DNA of 64,000 nucleotides. Source: Mesorhizobium sp. L-8-3 (lineage in GTDB: Bacteria; Pseudomonadota; Alphaproteobacteria; Rhizobiales; Rhizobiaceae). This document shows, piece after piece, positions 23,719-32,681 of the stretch. Within the stretch, counting starts at the first letter, position 1. Each line of letters starts with the position of its first letter. Made by a program: the position numbers and the translations under genes. The notes below the pieces were generated by a model. That model searched no databases, was not told the origin of the DNA, and worked only from the letters and a program-made list of their open reading frames with translations. Where the stretch lies: positions 7,999,501 through 8,063,500 of the forward strand of contig NZ_AP023262.1 in assembly GCF_016756615.1 (NCBI RefSeq), read 5' to 3'.

Positions 23719-25449
23719 CTAGCCCAGAAGGGCATGGAAGAAGATCCGCGGCAATTTCAGCCAGCCCGGCTTGTGCTGGAACGCGGTCAGCAGCCTGCCC
23801 AGGACGTGCTGCCGCTTGTTGGTGATGAAGTAGGGTGGCTTCGGCAACAAGGTCAACCCGCCCGACAACAGGTTGCGCGGGAACGGCCGCCATGGCGCCT
23901 CGACGACCACGCGCTCGGTATTCTCGAGCATGAAGGCGTTGTGGACCGTTCCGATGCCCGACTGCACGTCCTCGATCGTATGGCCGGGAAACGCACCCCA
24001 GGGGCAGGTCGTGACGAGGAAGCCGAGGCCCGACCAGCCGTTGATCGCGATTGTCCCGTACCGGAAACCGGCGATGATACTCTCGAAACGCCTGCGGCCG
24101 ATCTGCCTCAGTGTGCGCGGGTGGATCAGGATGTTTGCGCCCAGCGTTCCGAACAGGTTCGCGTTTGCATAGGCGATGGCCGCCCGCAAATAGGTCTCCG
24201 CGTCCGCCGCCTCGATATGCTTGATGCCGAGGGCGGGCGCGAAGCATTCGTTGCCGGCGTTCCAGCCGTCGAGATCGCCGATCACCAGCGGCGGCGCATC
24301 GCCGCCGCGGGCAACGTGGACGACGTTCGATGCCTTTTCGGCGAACGCGGCCATGCGCTGCTCGGCACCGGGATAGTAGGCGGGCCGCGCGTTTGCGGCT
24401 GCGACCTTGCGGATGTCCTCGATCAGGCGGTCGCCCCGATCCCAGCTCCCCGGCATGATCAGCGCCTGGCAGGCAATGCAGTTGTGACCGGAATTGTGGA
24501 GCTTCTGGGTGGCGATGTTCTCGGCCTGGAAGCGAATGTCGGCGGGGCTCCACGGCCCGGGCACGACGATGGTCGGGCTGACCGAGCCAAGCTCGGAGGT
24601 GAACCGCTTCCGGTTCTTCGGCGTTCCCGCCTTGCGGTTGCGCACCGCTTCTTCGCCGACGCCCCACACGATGGCGTCATGCGTGGCTGCGGCGCCGGTG
24701 ATGTGCAATTCCTCGACGAGCGGATGCCCGGCCAGATAGGCGCCGGCATCGGCGCCCCCCTTCACGATCCTGAGAAAGCCGCGGTCGATGAACGGCCGCA
24801 TCGCGACATCGTAGCAGTCGGTCAGATAGTCGTTGATCGGGTTCATCTTCAGGATCACGACCTGGTTCTCGAGGAACAACTTCTGCAACACATCCAGCGG
24901 CGTGATCGCGGAAACATTGCCGGCGCCGAGCACCAGCGCGACTTTCCCCCGCCGCTGATGCTCCGGAAGGTCGTAGGCCAATGCGGCGTGCCGCGCGAGA
25001 TTGTCCTTCGTCACGCCGGGCTGCATCCAGACCTCCGCCTTGACGCCCGAAAGCAGCAGGCGATCCCAGATCGAATGCGGCAGCACCTCGATCGCCGTCT
25101 GCCCGGTCTCGAGCACTCGTGTCGGCAGGTGTTTCAGGAACGCCTTGCCCTCCATCCGGGACAGTGTCGACAAGAGCGCGTTGACGCCGGCCATCGTGGC
25201 ATAGGGACCGGCGATCCATTCCTCGCCTTCGAGCGGCGAGCCGGACGTGATCCCCTTCTTGCGTGCCGCGGTTTCCGCCCAGTTCCGGGCCACCGCCATG
25301 ATGCCGTCCTTCACCGCCGCGAGCAGTCGCATCCGCCCGGCGACGGTGGTCCGCGCCCACTCGTCCTTGTGGGCGTCGAGCGCGGTCAGCGCCGTGTCGA
25401 ATTCGTCGGCGAACGGCGCGGGCGCGATCTTCGCGGCGCTGTTTTCCAT
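23719..25449 (-). CDS. Aldehyde dehydrogenase family protein
   Basis: This 576-residue protein (start MENSAAKIAP at 25449) belongs to the NAD(P)-dependent aldehyde dehydrogenase superfamily. Motifs are VALVLGAGNVSAITPLDVLQ (nucleotide-binding region), FTSELGSVSPTIVVPG (catalytic Glu region) and NSGHNCIACQALIMPG with the nucleophilic Cys. It also has NLFGTLGANILIHP and IAINGWSGLGFLVTTCPWGA. It is longer than the usual 490-residue enzymes and has a diverged set of motifs. It follows the acyl-CoA synthetase gene by 2 bp, so it probably oxidises the aldehyde made by the GMC enzyme to an acid. Confidence 0.85.
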   Translation of the reverse strand: MENSAAKIAPAPFADEFDTALTALDAHKDEWARTTVAGRMRLLAAVKDGIMAVARNWAETAARKKGITSGSPLEGEEWIAGPYATMAGVNALLSTLSRMEGKAFLKHLPTRVLETGQTAIEVLPHSIWDRLLLSGVKAEVWMQPGVTKDNLARHAALAYDLPEHQRRGKVALVLGAGNVSAITPLDVLQKLFLENQVVILKMNPINDYLTDCYDVAMRPFIDRGFLRIVKGGADAGAYLAGHPLVEELHITGAAATHDAIVWGVGEEAVRNRKAGTPKNRKRFTSELGSVSPTIVVPGPWSPADIRFQAENIATQKLHNSGHNCIACQALIMPGSWDRGDRLIEDIRKVAAANARPAYYPGAEQRMAAFAEKASNVVHVARGGDAPPLVIGDLDGWNAGNECFAPALGIKHIEAADAETYLRAAIAYANANLFGTLGANILIHPRTLRQIGRRRFESIIAGFRYGTIAINGWSGLGFLVTTCPWGAFPGHTIEDVQSGIGTVHNAFMLENTERVVVEAPWRPFPRNLLSGGLTLLPKPPYFITNKRQHVLGRLLTAFQHKPGWLKLPRIFFHALLG

Positions 25450-25451
25450 GA

Positions 25452-27074
25452 TCACGTGCCCCTTTCTGCCAGGATGCCGCCGAACTGGTCGCGCAGCTTG
25501 TTCTTGAGCATCTTGCCGGTGCCGCTGAGCGGAATGGCGTCGGTGAAGACGACGGCATCCGGGATCTGCCACTTGGCGACCTTGCCTTCGAAATAGGCCA
25601 GGATCTCCTCGGCGCTCGGGTTCCTGCCCTCGGCCTTCACGGCGACGATGATCGGCCGCTCGTCCCATTTCTCGTGGCGGGCGCCGATCGCGGCGGCCAT
25701 TGCGATATCAGGATGAGAAACCGCGATGTTCTCCAGCTCGACCGAGGAGATCCACTCGCCGCCCGACTTGATGATGTCCTTGGTGCGGTCGCGGATGACC
25801 ATGTAGCCGTCGTCGTCGAGCGTCGCGACGTCGCCGGTGTCGAACCATCCGTCGTCGGTCAGCGCGTTTCTATCCATGCCGAAATAGGTATCGACGACCC
25901 AATGGCCCCTGACCTGCAGCGCGCCCTGGCTGCTGCCGTCGCGCGGAAGCACCTTGCCCTCGTCGTCGACGATGCGAAGGTCGATGCCGAAGGGCGGGCG
26001 GCCCTGCCCGAGGCGCAGCAGCGCCATCGCGTCCGCATCGAGATCGGCATGCTTGCCCTTGACCTGGTTGGCGGTTCCGAGCGGGCTCGTCTCGGTCATG
26101 CCCCAGGCATGGATGGTCTCGCAGTCGTATTTGTCACGGAAGGTGGCGATCATCGACGGCGCGGCGGCCGACCCGCCGATGACGTTGCGCTTCAGGCTCT
26201 TCATGCCGGAGCCGGACCTTTCCGCGGCAGCCAGCAGCATCTGCCAGATCGTCGGGACACCGAGGGCGAGCGTGACCTTCTGTCCGTCGATGAGGCCGAG
26301 CAGGCTGTCGCCGTCAAGTCCCGGTCCGGGCATGACGAGTTTGGCGCCGACCATTGCGGCGGCGTAGGGAATGCCCCAGGCATTGGCGTGGAACATGGGC
26401 ACCACGGGAAGGATCGTCTCGCGGGAGGAAAGCGACAGCGCGTCCGGCAGCGAGATGGCGAAGGTGTGGATCATCGTCGAGCGGTGGCTGTAGAGCACGC
26501 CCTTCGGATTGCCTGTCGTGCCCGACGTGTAGCAGAGCGAGCATGGCGTATCCTCGTCAAGGACGGGCCATTCGGCCGGGTCGTCCTGCACGAGATCGTC
26601 GAAGAAGATGACGCCGGGAATGGCGCTCGCGACTTCGTCGTCGCGCCCGCCCATATAGATGAAATGGGCGACCGTCCTGAGCTGTTCGCGGGTGGCCCTG
26701 ACCAGCGGCATGAAGGTCCTGTCGAAGAAGATCGCCTTGTCGGCCGCGTCATTGGCGATGAAGATCAGCTGTTCAGGAAACAGGCGCGGATTGAGCGTAT
26801 GGCAAACCATGCCGGCGCCGGACACCGCGAACCAGATTTTCAGATGCCGGTGGTTGTTCCATGCGAGGGTCGCGATGCGGTCGCCCTCTGAAAGCCCGAG
26901 CTTCCGCAGGCCGGCCGCCAGCCTGCGCGCCTGATCTTCGACCGCGGCCCAGCGGGTGACGTTGATCTCACCCGTGGTTTCCCTCGACACGATCTCCGTG
27001 TCGCCGTGGTAGCGTGCGGCGTGGCGGATCAGGTCGCTGATCAACAGCGGCTGCTTCATCATGGAACCGAGCAT
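25452..27074 (-). CDS. Fatty acyl-CoA synthetase (AMP-forming)
   Basis: A 540-residue adenylate-forming enzyme. It has the P-loop-like CYTSGTTGNPKGVLYSHRST, the GMTETSPLGT adenine motif, DGWFDTGDVATLDDDGYMV, and RTKDIIKSGGEWISSVELEN with the hinge. The catalytic lysine motif is LSGTGKMLKNKLRDQF. It activates a fatty or aryl acid to its CoA thioester through an acyl-AMP. Overall it resembles the medium-chain AlkK type. The start at 27074 has GGGAGAG 4 bp upstream. It sits between the GMC oxidoreductase and aldehyde dehydrogenase genes, which gives a consistent route from alcohol to aldehyde to acid to acyl-CoA. Confidence 0.9.
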   Translation of the reverse strand: MLGSMMKQPLLISDLIRHAARYHGDTEIVSRETTGEINVTRWAAVEDQARRLAAGLRKLGLSEGDRIATLAWNNHRHLKIWFAVSGAGMVCHTLNPRLFPEQLIFIANDAADKAIFFDRTFMPLVRATREQLRTVAHFIYMGGRDDEVASAIPGVIFFDDLVQDDPAEWPVLDEDTPCSLCYTSGTTGNPKGVLYSHRSTMIHTFAISLPDALSLSSRETILPVVPMFHANAWGIPYAAAMVGAKLVMPGPGLDGDSLLGLIDGQKVTLALGVPTIWQMLLAAAERSGSGMKSLKRNVIGGSAAAPSMIATFRDKYDCETIHAWGMTETSPLGTANQVKGKHADLDADAMALLRLGQGRPPFGIDLRIVDDEGKVLPRDGSSQGALQVRGHWVVDTYFGMDRNALTDDGWFDTGDVATLDDDGYMVIRDRTKDIIKSGGEWISSVELENIAVSHPDIAMAAAIGARHEKWDERPIIVAVKAEGRNPSAEEILAYFEGKVAKWQIPDAVVFTDAIPLSGTGKMLKNKLRDQFGGILAERGT

Positions 27075-27132
27075 TTTTCTCTCCCTGCTGGACTATCGGT
27101 GGCGGCGCGAAAGGCGCCGTTTGAAACGGCCG

Positions 27133-28761
27133 TCAGGCCGCGGCCTTGTCGATGGCGCCGTTCTTCATCATGTCGGCTGCCTTCTCGGCGATCATGATCG
27201 TCGGCGCGTTTGTGTTGCCGCCGACCAGGGTCGGCATGATCGAAGCATCGACCACGCGCAGGCCCTCGAGCCCGCGCACCCTGAGTTGCGGGTCGACGAC
27301 GGCCATATCGTCGACGCCCATCTTGCAGGTGCCGACCGGATGATAGACCGTGTCTGCGCGGGAACGGATGTGATGTTCCCACTCCGCGTCGGTCATGTCG
27401 GGTCTGGTGTAGAGCTCCTTGTGCCGGTACGCCCGCATCGGCTCCGCTTCGAGGATCGAGCGCGTCATCTTCGCGCCCTTCATCAGCGTTTCCAGATCGC
27501 GCCTGTCCGAGAGGAAACGCGGGTCGATGCCCGGCGCGTCCATCGGGTTCCCGCTCTGCAGGAACACCTGGCCCGACGAATGCGGACGCAGCACGCAGAC
27601 ATGGCATGAGTAGCCATAGCCCAGGTGCAGCTTGCGGGCGTGGTCGTCGACGATGGAGACCACGAAATGGAGCTGGACATCGGGCCGGTGGAGACCCGGA
27701 TCGGTCCTGAGGAATGCGCCGGCCTCCGCAAACGGCGTCGCGATCATGCCGGTGCCATCCTTGCGCCACTGGCGCATGTGCCCGATCATGTCGATCGTGC
27801 CCCTGATGCCGATGCCGACCAGTTCGGTCTGCTTCGACTTGTAGGACAGAATGAAATCGATGTGGTCGAGCAGGTTCTGGCCGACGCCCGGCAATTCGTG
27901 CACCATCCTGATGCCGTGGCGCTGCAGATCCTCGGGACGTCCGACACCCGACAGTTGAAGAAGCTGTGGCGAATTGAACGTGCCGCCGCACAGGATCACC
28001 TCGCGCGCGGCCGCTGCCTCCTTTTCCGAGCCGCCCCTGCGGTAGAGGACGCCTGTGGCGCGCTTGCCGTCGAACACGATCTTCGTGGCGTGGGCGCCGG
28101 TGATGACCGTGAGGTTCCTGCGCACCATATTGGGATGCAGGTAGGCGCACGCGGCTGAACAACGCTCGCCGTTCCTTTCGACCTGGTGGAACTGCGTGAC
28201 CTGGTAGTGGCCGACGCCCTCCTGTTCACCGCCGTTGAAGTCCGTATTCGTGCGTATCTGCAGTGAGTTCGCCGCCTCGATGAACGCCTGAGAAATCGGC
28301 CGGGGGCTTTTCTGGTTCGAAACCTGCAGCGGGCCGGCCGCGCCGTGAAATTCGCTGCCGCCCCGCTCGTTGTTCTCCGCCTTCCGGAAGTAGGGCAGGA
28401 CCTCGTCATAGGACCAGCCGTCGCAACCCAGCCGTGCCCAATCGTCATAATCGGAGCGGTGGCCGCGAACATAGAGCATCGCGTTGATCGCGCTCGATCC
28501 CCCCAAAGCCTTGCCGCGCGGCTGATAGCCGGTCCGGCCGTTGAGGCCGGGCTGCGCTACCGTGTTGAAGGCCCAGTTGTTCAGCTTGAACGGTCGGCCG
28601 GGAAGCATCGCGACGACGCCCAGCGGCGCGCGGATCAGAAGGCCCTTGCCGTCGCCGCCCGCTTCCAGGAGGCAGACCGACACGTTCGGGTCCTCGCTCA
28701 GCCGGGACGCGAGCGTCGAGCCGGCGGACCCGCCACCGACGATCACATAGTCGAATGCCAT
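27133..28761 (-). CDS. GMC family FAD-dependent alcohol dehydrogenase (AlkJ/choline dehydrogenase-like)
   Basis: The 542-residue product has the FAD-binding start YVIVGGGSAGSTLASRLSED, the GMC signature region GKALGGSSAINAMLYVRGHR, and CGGTFNSPQLLQLSGVG. The C-terminal catalytic pair lies in VYHPVGTCKMG (His) and VGGNTNAPTIMIAEKAADM (Asn). GMC enzymes oxidise primary alcohols to aldehydes with FAD. It is the first gene of the minus-strand cluster, with AAGGGAGG upstream of its ATG, and a candidate operator lies in its leader. Confidence 0.9.
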   Translation of the reverse strand: MAFDYVIVGGGSAGSTLASRLSEDPNVSVCLLEAGGDGKGLLIRAPLGVVAMLPGRPFKLNNWAFNTVAQPGLNGRTGYQPRGKALGGSSAINAMLYVRGHRSDYDDWARLGCDGWSYDEVLPYFRKAENNERGGSEFHGAAGPLQVSNQKSPRPISQAFIEAANSLQIRTNTDFNGGEQEGVGHYQVTQFHQVERNGERCSAACAYLHPNMVRRNLTVITGAHATKIVFDGKRATGVLYRRGGSEKEAAAAREVILCGGTFNSPQLLQLSGVGRPEDLQRHGIRMVHELPGVGQNLLDHIDFILSYKSKQTELVGIGIRGTIDMIGHMRQWRKDGTGMIATPFAEAGAFLRTDPGLHRPDVQLHFVVSIVDDHARKLHLGYGYSCHVCVLRPHSSGQVFLQSGNPMDAPGIDPRFLSDRRDLETLMKGAKMTRSILEAEPMRAYRHKELYTRPDMTDAEWEHHIRSRADTVYHPVGTCKMGVDDMAVVDPQLRVRGLEGLRVVDASIMPTLVGGNTNAPTIMIAEKAADMMKNGAIDKAAA

Positions 28762-28808
28762 GATTTCCTCCCTTGAAATCCTTCCTCCAAGAGTTCCGTA
28801 GGATAGTT

Positions 28809-28837
28809 CTGAACAATTGTCCAGATTCTTTGTTCAG
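28809..28837. promoter_or_regulatory. Candidate operator upstream of the GMC gene
   Basis: CTGAACAA (28809-28816) and TTGTTCAG (28830-28837) are perfect 8-bp inverted arms. An inner GAACAATTGTCC palindrome overlaps the left arm. They lie 48-76 bp upstream of the GMC start, where the TetR encoded at 23048-23677 could repress the cluster. Assignment to that regulator is inferred. Confidence 0.5.
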
Positions 28838-29491
28838 CAGCGGGTTTCGGGCAAGATGGCGCCGTTCAAGCGATGACGAAGGAGACGCCCGAAGAGTACC
28901 GATCGACGGCGAGGCCGAGCGCCCGCCGACGACGCTCGCAATGGCGGAACCGGCCCTGATCCTGTGCGCAGCCATTGCGTGCATTCTTGGCGCCGTGCGC
29001 GACCTTGGCGGCCTGCTGCGGCGCGGCTCTATTTCGCCGGGCTTCACTTCCAGTACGCGGTGTCCTCGACGATGGTCGCAGGCGTCGGCCGCGATGCGCG
29101 CCGCGTTGCGCGGTGGATCGCCGCCGCAAGGCGCGGCTGACGCCGGCCCGACCGTCGTCCGGCAAGAACCCCGACTCGATGAAGATGAGGGCTGGCACCT
29201 GTTGCAGATCAGGGCGACGGAGGCCCTCAAGTGAAGTCTTTCCATAGTCGACTGAAGGAGGATTCAGTTTGTCCGAATGCAGAGGGGGCGACCGCCTTTC
29301 GTTTCCCGGCGAAATTTGAGATATCTCTGCCTTGCGAGACAAGAACGGCCTCACGAAGGAGAGGAAATAGACAATTCTGCCTGGCTCTGATGGGCCAGGA
29401 GTATGTCAGCCGACATTGGTGCGGATCGTTAGGCAAGGGGGCCGGCATGTCTCGACCGGCTCGTCAGGGCAGGCGACCGGAGAGGGGTCCG
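28838..29491. other. Long gap without a supported gene
   Basis: About 650 bp between the divergent GMC and monooxygenase genes. Frames on both strands are open, but they are Arg/Ser/Pro-rich and match no family I know. The right part (about 29250-29360) is more AT-rich and probably holds the monooxygenase promoter. A decayed gene is possible on the minus strand (PDLQQVPALIFIESG at about 29170-29215), but I cannot identify it. Confidence 0.4.
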
Positions 29492-31168
29492 ATGCAGGAT
29501 GCCGCCGTTTTGATCGTGGGCGGAGGCCCATGCGGCCTGATGCTCGCCAACGAGCTCGGCCGGCGCGGCGTGCCGGCGATCCTCGTCGACGACAAGCCGG
29601 GCACCACGACGAAGCCGCAGGCCAACGCCACACAGGCGCGCACCATGGAGCACTATCGCCGGCTCGGCTTCGCCGAGGAGGTTCGCGCCCTGGGCCTGCC
29701 GGCGGACTATCCCACCGACATGGCCTATTTCACGCGCTTCACCCGCCATGAGCTCGCCCGCTACGAGCTCCCGTCCGCGCGCGATGCGCGGGTGATCATC
29801 AAAAGCCTCACCGGCGACTGGAGCGCGGCGGAACTGCCGCATCGCTGCTCGCAGCTCTATATCGAGCCGATCCTGAAGGAACATACCAGCCGCCTTCCCT
29901 CGATCTCCCTGCGCTACGGCTGGCAGCTCACCGGCTTCGAGGACGACGGCGACGGCGTCGAGGCGACGATCGCGCGGACCGACGATGGCGCGATTGAGCG
30001 GCTCCGCGTCGGCTGGCTGATCGGCTGCGACGGGCCGCGCAGCTTCGTGCGCAAGACCCTCGGCTACAACTTCCTGGGCGAAGGCGGCGCCCAGCGCGAC
30101 TTCATGGGTGGCAGGATGCAGATGCTGCATTTCCGGGCGCCCCATCTCTACGACATCATCCCGCACAGAAAGGCGTGGATGTACTGGGCCTTCAATAACG
30201 AGCGGCGCTGCTTCATGTGCGCGCTCGACGGCATCAGGGATTTCGTCTTCCACACGCAACTGAGGCCGGGCGAGCGCGAGGAAGACGTCACGGACGAAAG
30301 CATGCATGCCATGCTGGAGCAGGTGGTCGGCTTGCGTTTCCCGATCGAGGTGCTGGGGCGCGCGGCCTGGACGGCCGGCTTCGCGCTCGTCGCGGAACGT
30401 TTCCAGCGGGGCCGCGTGCTGCTGGCCGGCGACGCGGCCCATCTCTTCACGCCATCGGGCGGGCTCGGCTACAACACCGGCATCGAGGACGCGGTCAATC
30501 TCGGCTGGAAGCTCGCCGCGGTCGCGAAGGGCTGGGCCGGGCCGGCGCTGATGGACAGCTACGAGGCCGAGCGGCGGCCGGTGGCGCTGCGCAACACCGC
30601 CTTCGCGAGCGGCTTCGCGGCCCGCATCGGGGTCCCGCCCGACCCCGCGATCGAAGACGCGACTCCCGTCGGCACCGAGGCACGGCAAAGGGCAGGCGAC
30701 TATCTCAACGCCGCCATCCGCGCGGAATTCAACATTCCGGGCATCACTTTCGGGGCCCGCTATGACGGCTCGCCCGTCATCGTGCCCGACGGCACGGCGC
30801 CGCCGCCCGATTCCGCCAACAACTACACGCCAACGGCCTGTCCGGGCGGTCGGACGCCGCATCGCTGGCTGCCCGACGGACGATCGCTGTTCGATCTCTT
30901 CGGTTTCGAATTCACCATCATGTGCTCGCGGCCGGAACTGGGGCAGGAACTTGCCGATACCGCTGCGCGCCTCGGCATCCCGGCGACCGTGCTCGACATG
31001 CCCGATGAAGAAACCCGCGCGCTCTACGAAGCCGATCTGGTTCTGATCCGGCCGGATCAGATCGTGGCATGGCGCGGCAAGGCGCCGCCCCGCGACGCGG
31101 CGGCATTGTGGCGAATCGTGACAGGGGCAAAGGGCGCGATGCAGCCGGCGGCCGCAGCCGGTGGGTAG
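29492..31168 (+). CDS. FAD-binding aromatic monooxygenase (PheA/TfdB-MhpA type)
   Basis: From MQDAAVLIVGGG at 29492 the product is 558 residues; AGAGGGG lies 5 bp upstream and supports this start over the longer frame. Flavin motifs are all present: VLIVGGGPCGLMLANELGRR (GxGxxG), LIGCDGPRSFVRKTLGY (DG motif) and RVLLAGDAAHLFTPSGGLGY (GD motif). NTGIEDAVNLGWKLA follows the last. It would hydroxylate an aromatic ring using NAD(P)H and oxygen; similar enzymes act on phenols and hydroxyphenylpropionate. The C-terminal part has a diverged thioredoxin-like region, as in PheA-type enzymes. No ring-cleavage gene lies next to it. Confidence 0.87.
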   Translation: MQDAAVLIVGGGPCGLMLANELGRRGVPAILVDDKPGTTTKPQANATQARTMEHYRRLGFAEEVRALGLPADYPTDMAYFTRFTRHELARYELPSARDARVIIKSLTGDWSAAELPHRCSQLYIEPILKEHTSRLPSISLRYGWQLTGFEDDGDGVEATIARTDDGAIERLRVGWLIGCDGPRSFVRKTLGYNFLGEGGAQRDFMGGRMQMLHFRAPHLYDIIPHRKAWMYWAFNNERRCFMCALDGIRDFVFHTQLRPGEREEDVTDESMHAMLEQVVGLRFPIEVLGRAAWTAGFALVAERFQRGRVLLAGDAAHLFTPSGGLGYNTGIEDAVNLGWKLAAVAKGWAGPALMDSYEAERRPVALRNTAFASGFAARIGVPPDPAIEDATPVGTEARQRAGDYLNAAIRAEFNIPGITFGARYDGSPVIVPDGTAPPPDSANNYTPTACPGGRTPHRWLPDGRSLFDLFGFEFTIMCSRPELGQELADTAARLGIPATVLDMPDEETRALYEADLVLIRPDQIVAWRGKAPPRDAAALWRIVTGAKGAMQPAAAAGG

Positions 31169-31173
31169 CGCGA

Positions 31174-31647
31174 TCAGGCTGCCTTGTCGTCGGCCAGCAG
31201 CGCATCGCTTTCGATCGCCAGGCGCCGCACGAGATCGACCTCGAGCAAAAGCGCCATTCGCTTCTGCGCCGCACGCCAGACCGGAACCGCCGCTTCGAGG
31301 CGCCGCGCACCGGCCTCGGTGAGCCACACCGCGCGTCGACGCAGATCTTTCTCCACGATCGCGATCTCCACCATGCCAGCGCCCTCCAGCGTCCTGAGGT
31401 TTCGCGAGAGCGTCGACTGATCGAGACCGATCCGGTCGGCAAGGGCACCCAGCCGGTCGTCCTCGGCCGCGGCGATCTGCGCCATCAGGCCGAGCTGCGC
31501 CAGGCTCAACCCGGAACCCGCGAGTTCGCGATCCAGGAACTGGCTGATGCGCCGAGCGACGGCGCGGCTGTTGAGGCCAGGACACGCGGCGATCAGCGCG
31601 GCAGCGTCGCGGCGGAGAGTCTTTTTCGGTTGCATGGTCCTGGTCAT
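31174..31647 (-). CDS. MarR family transcriptional regulator
   Basis: A winged-helix regulator of 157 residues from MTRTMQPKKTL at 31647. Key segments are LSLAQLGLMAQIAAAEDDRL, GALADRIGLDQSTLSRNLRT (recognition helix) and EKDLRRRAVWLTEAGARRL (wing). The frame could start as far up as 31665, but that lies inside the 33-bp palindrome at 31651-31683, so 31647 or 31635 is more likely. It diverges from the cysteine-synthase-like gene and should repress both promoters through that palindrome. Confidence 0.85.
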   Translation of the reverse strand: MTRTMQPKKTLRRDAAALIAACPGLNSRAVARRISQFLDRELAGSGLSLAQLGLMAQIAAAEDDRLGALADRIGLDQSTLSRNLRTLEGAGMVEIAIVEKDLRRRAVWLTEAGARRLEAAVPVWRAAQKRMALLLEVDLVRRLAIESDALLADDKAA

Positions 31648-31650
31648 AGG

Positions 31651-31683
31651 TCCATGTATATACAAAGTTTGTATCTACATGGA
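31651..31683. promoter_or_regulatory. Near-perfect 33-bp palindrome, probable MarR operator
   Basis: The left half is TCCATGTATATACAAA and the right half is TTTGTATCTACATGGA around a central G. The halves are exact inverted copies except for one pair (T against C at the ninth position). The site lies between the divergent MarR and PLP-enzyme starts. Symmetric AT-rich sites of this kind are typical for MarR dimers. Confidence 0.8.
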
Positions 31684-31708
31684 AATAGCGAAACGGAGGC
31701 ACCGGCCG

Positions 31709-32647
31709 ATGAGCGAACCAGGCATATTGGCAGGGATCGGCAACACGTCGCTTATGGCGCTGCGGCGTATCGTGCCGGGGAATGGCGCACGCATCCTGCT
31801 CAAGCTCGAAAGCGAGAACCCGACCGGCAGCATGAAGGACCGCATGGCGCTCGCCATGGTCGAGGCGGCCGAGGCCGATGGGCGCCTGAAGCCCGGCGGG
31901 CAGGTGGTCGAATATACCGGCGGCAGCACCGGCGTCTCGCTGGCGCTCGTCTGCGCGGTGAAGGGCTATCCGCTCCACATCGTCAGCTCCGACGCCTTTG
32001 CCCGGGAAAAGCTCGACCATATGCGCATCCTCGGTGCGCGGCTCGACATCGTGCCGAGCGAGAGCGGACGGATGACCGGGAAACTGACCCGCGACATGAT
32101 CGAGGCTGCCCGCGTCATCGCCGAACGGACGGGAGCCTTCTGGACCGATCAGATGCAGAACCGGGATCAACTCGCCGCCTATCACCGGTTGGGCGAGGAA
32201 ATCTGGCAGCAGACGTCGGGGCGGATCGACGGCTTTGTCCAGAGCGTCGGAACCGCGGCATCGCTGCGTGGCACGGCCGAGGCGCTTCGCCGGCGCGACG
32301 ATCGGGTCAGCATCGTGGCGGTCGAACCGTCCGAGTCTGCGGTCCTGTCAGGCGGTCCGGCGGGCGCGCACAGGATCGACGGGGTCGGCGCGGGCTATGT
32401 CGTGCCTCTCTGGCAGGACGAGATCGCCGACCGGATCGAGCGCGTCTCGACCGACGAGGCCAAGGCCATGGCGCTTCGTCTCGCCCGGGAGGAAGGCCTC
32501 TTCGCAGGCACGTCCACCGGCGCCAATGTGATCGCGGCCCTCCGGCTGGCCGAACGGCTCGGGCCGAGCGCGACGGTCGTCACCGTCATGTGCGACACGG
32601 GAATGAAATATCTCTCTTCCTATGCGAAAGACAAGGTGACGGCCTGA
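31709..32647 (+). CDS. Cysteine-synthase-like PLP enzyme
   Basis: The 312-residue product (start MSEPGILAGIGNTSL, with ACGGAGG 9 bp upstream) is a fold-type II PLP enzyme. NPTGSMKDRMALAMV carries the Schiff-base lysine, EYTGGSTGVSLAL is the substrate loop, and SVGTAASLRGTAEAL binds the phosphate. FAGTSTGANVIAAL and VTVMCDTGMKYLS close the active site. O-acetylserine sulfhydrylases and cystathionine beta-synthase-type enzymes have this layout. Control by a divergent MarR and a downstream MFS gene suggest a special role (such as handling an amino-acid analogue or thiol) rather than housekeeping cysteine synthesis. Confidence 0.85.
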   Translation: MSEPGILAGIGNTSLMALRRIVPGNGARILLKLESENPTGSMKDRMALAMVEAAEADGRLKPGGQVVEYTGGSTGVSLALVCAVKGYPLHIVSSDAFAREKLDHMRILGARLDIVPSESGRMTGKLTRDMIEAARVIAERTGAFWTDQMQNRDQLAAYHRLGEEIWQQTSGRIDGFVQSVGTAASLRGTAEALRRRDDRVSIVAVEPSESAVLSGGPAGAHRIDGVGAGYVVPLWQDEIADRIERVSTDEAKAMALRLAREEGLFAGTSTGANVIAALRLAERLGPSATVVTVMCDTGMKYLSSYAKDKVTA

Positions 32648-32681
32648 GGCGGCGAATCAGAGCAGGAACAGACCCTCGACC

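Noticed and set aside
23678..24667. N-terminal extension of the TetR frame into the aldehyde dehydrogenase gene
   Set aside because: The frame is open, but the TetR domain begins near 23677 and the upstream part is a shadow of the dehydrogenase.
29429..32185. Minus-strand open frame of 918 codons
   Set aside because: It runs opposite a flavin monooxygenase with intact motifs and crosses the MarR and PLP genes; composition is that of a shadow frame.
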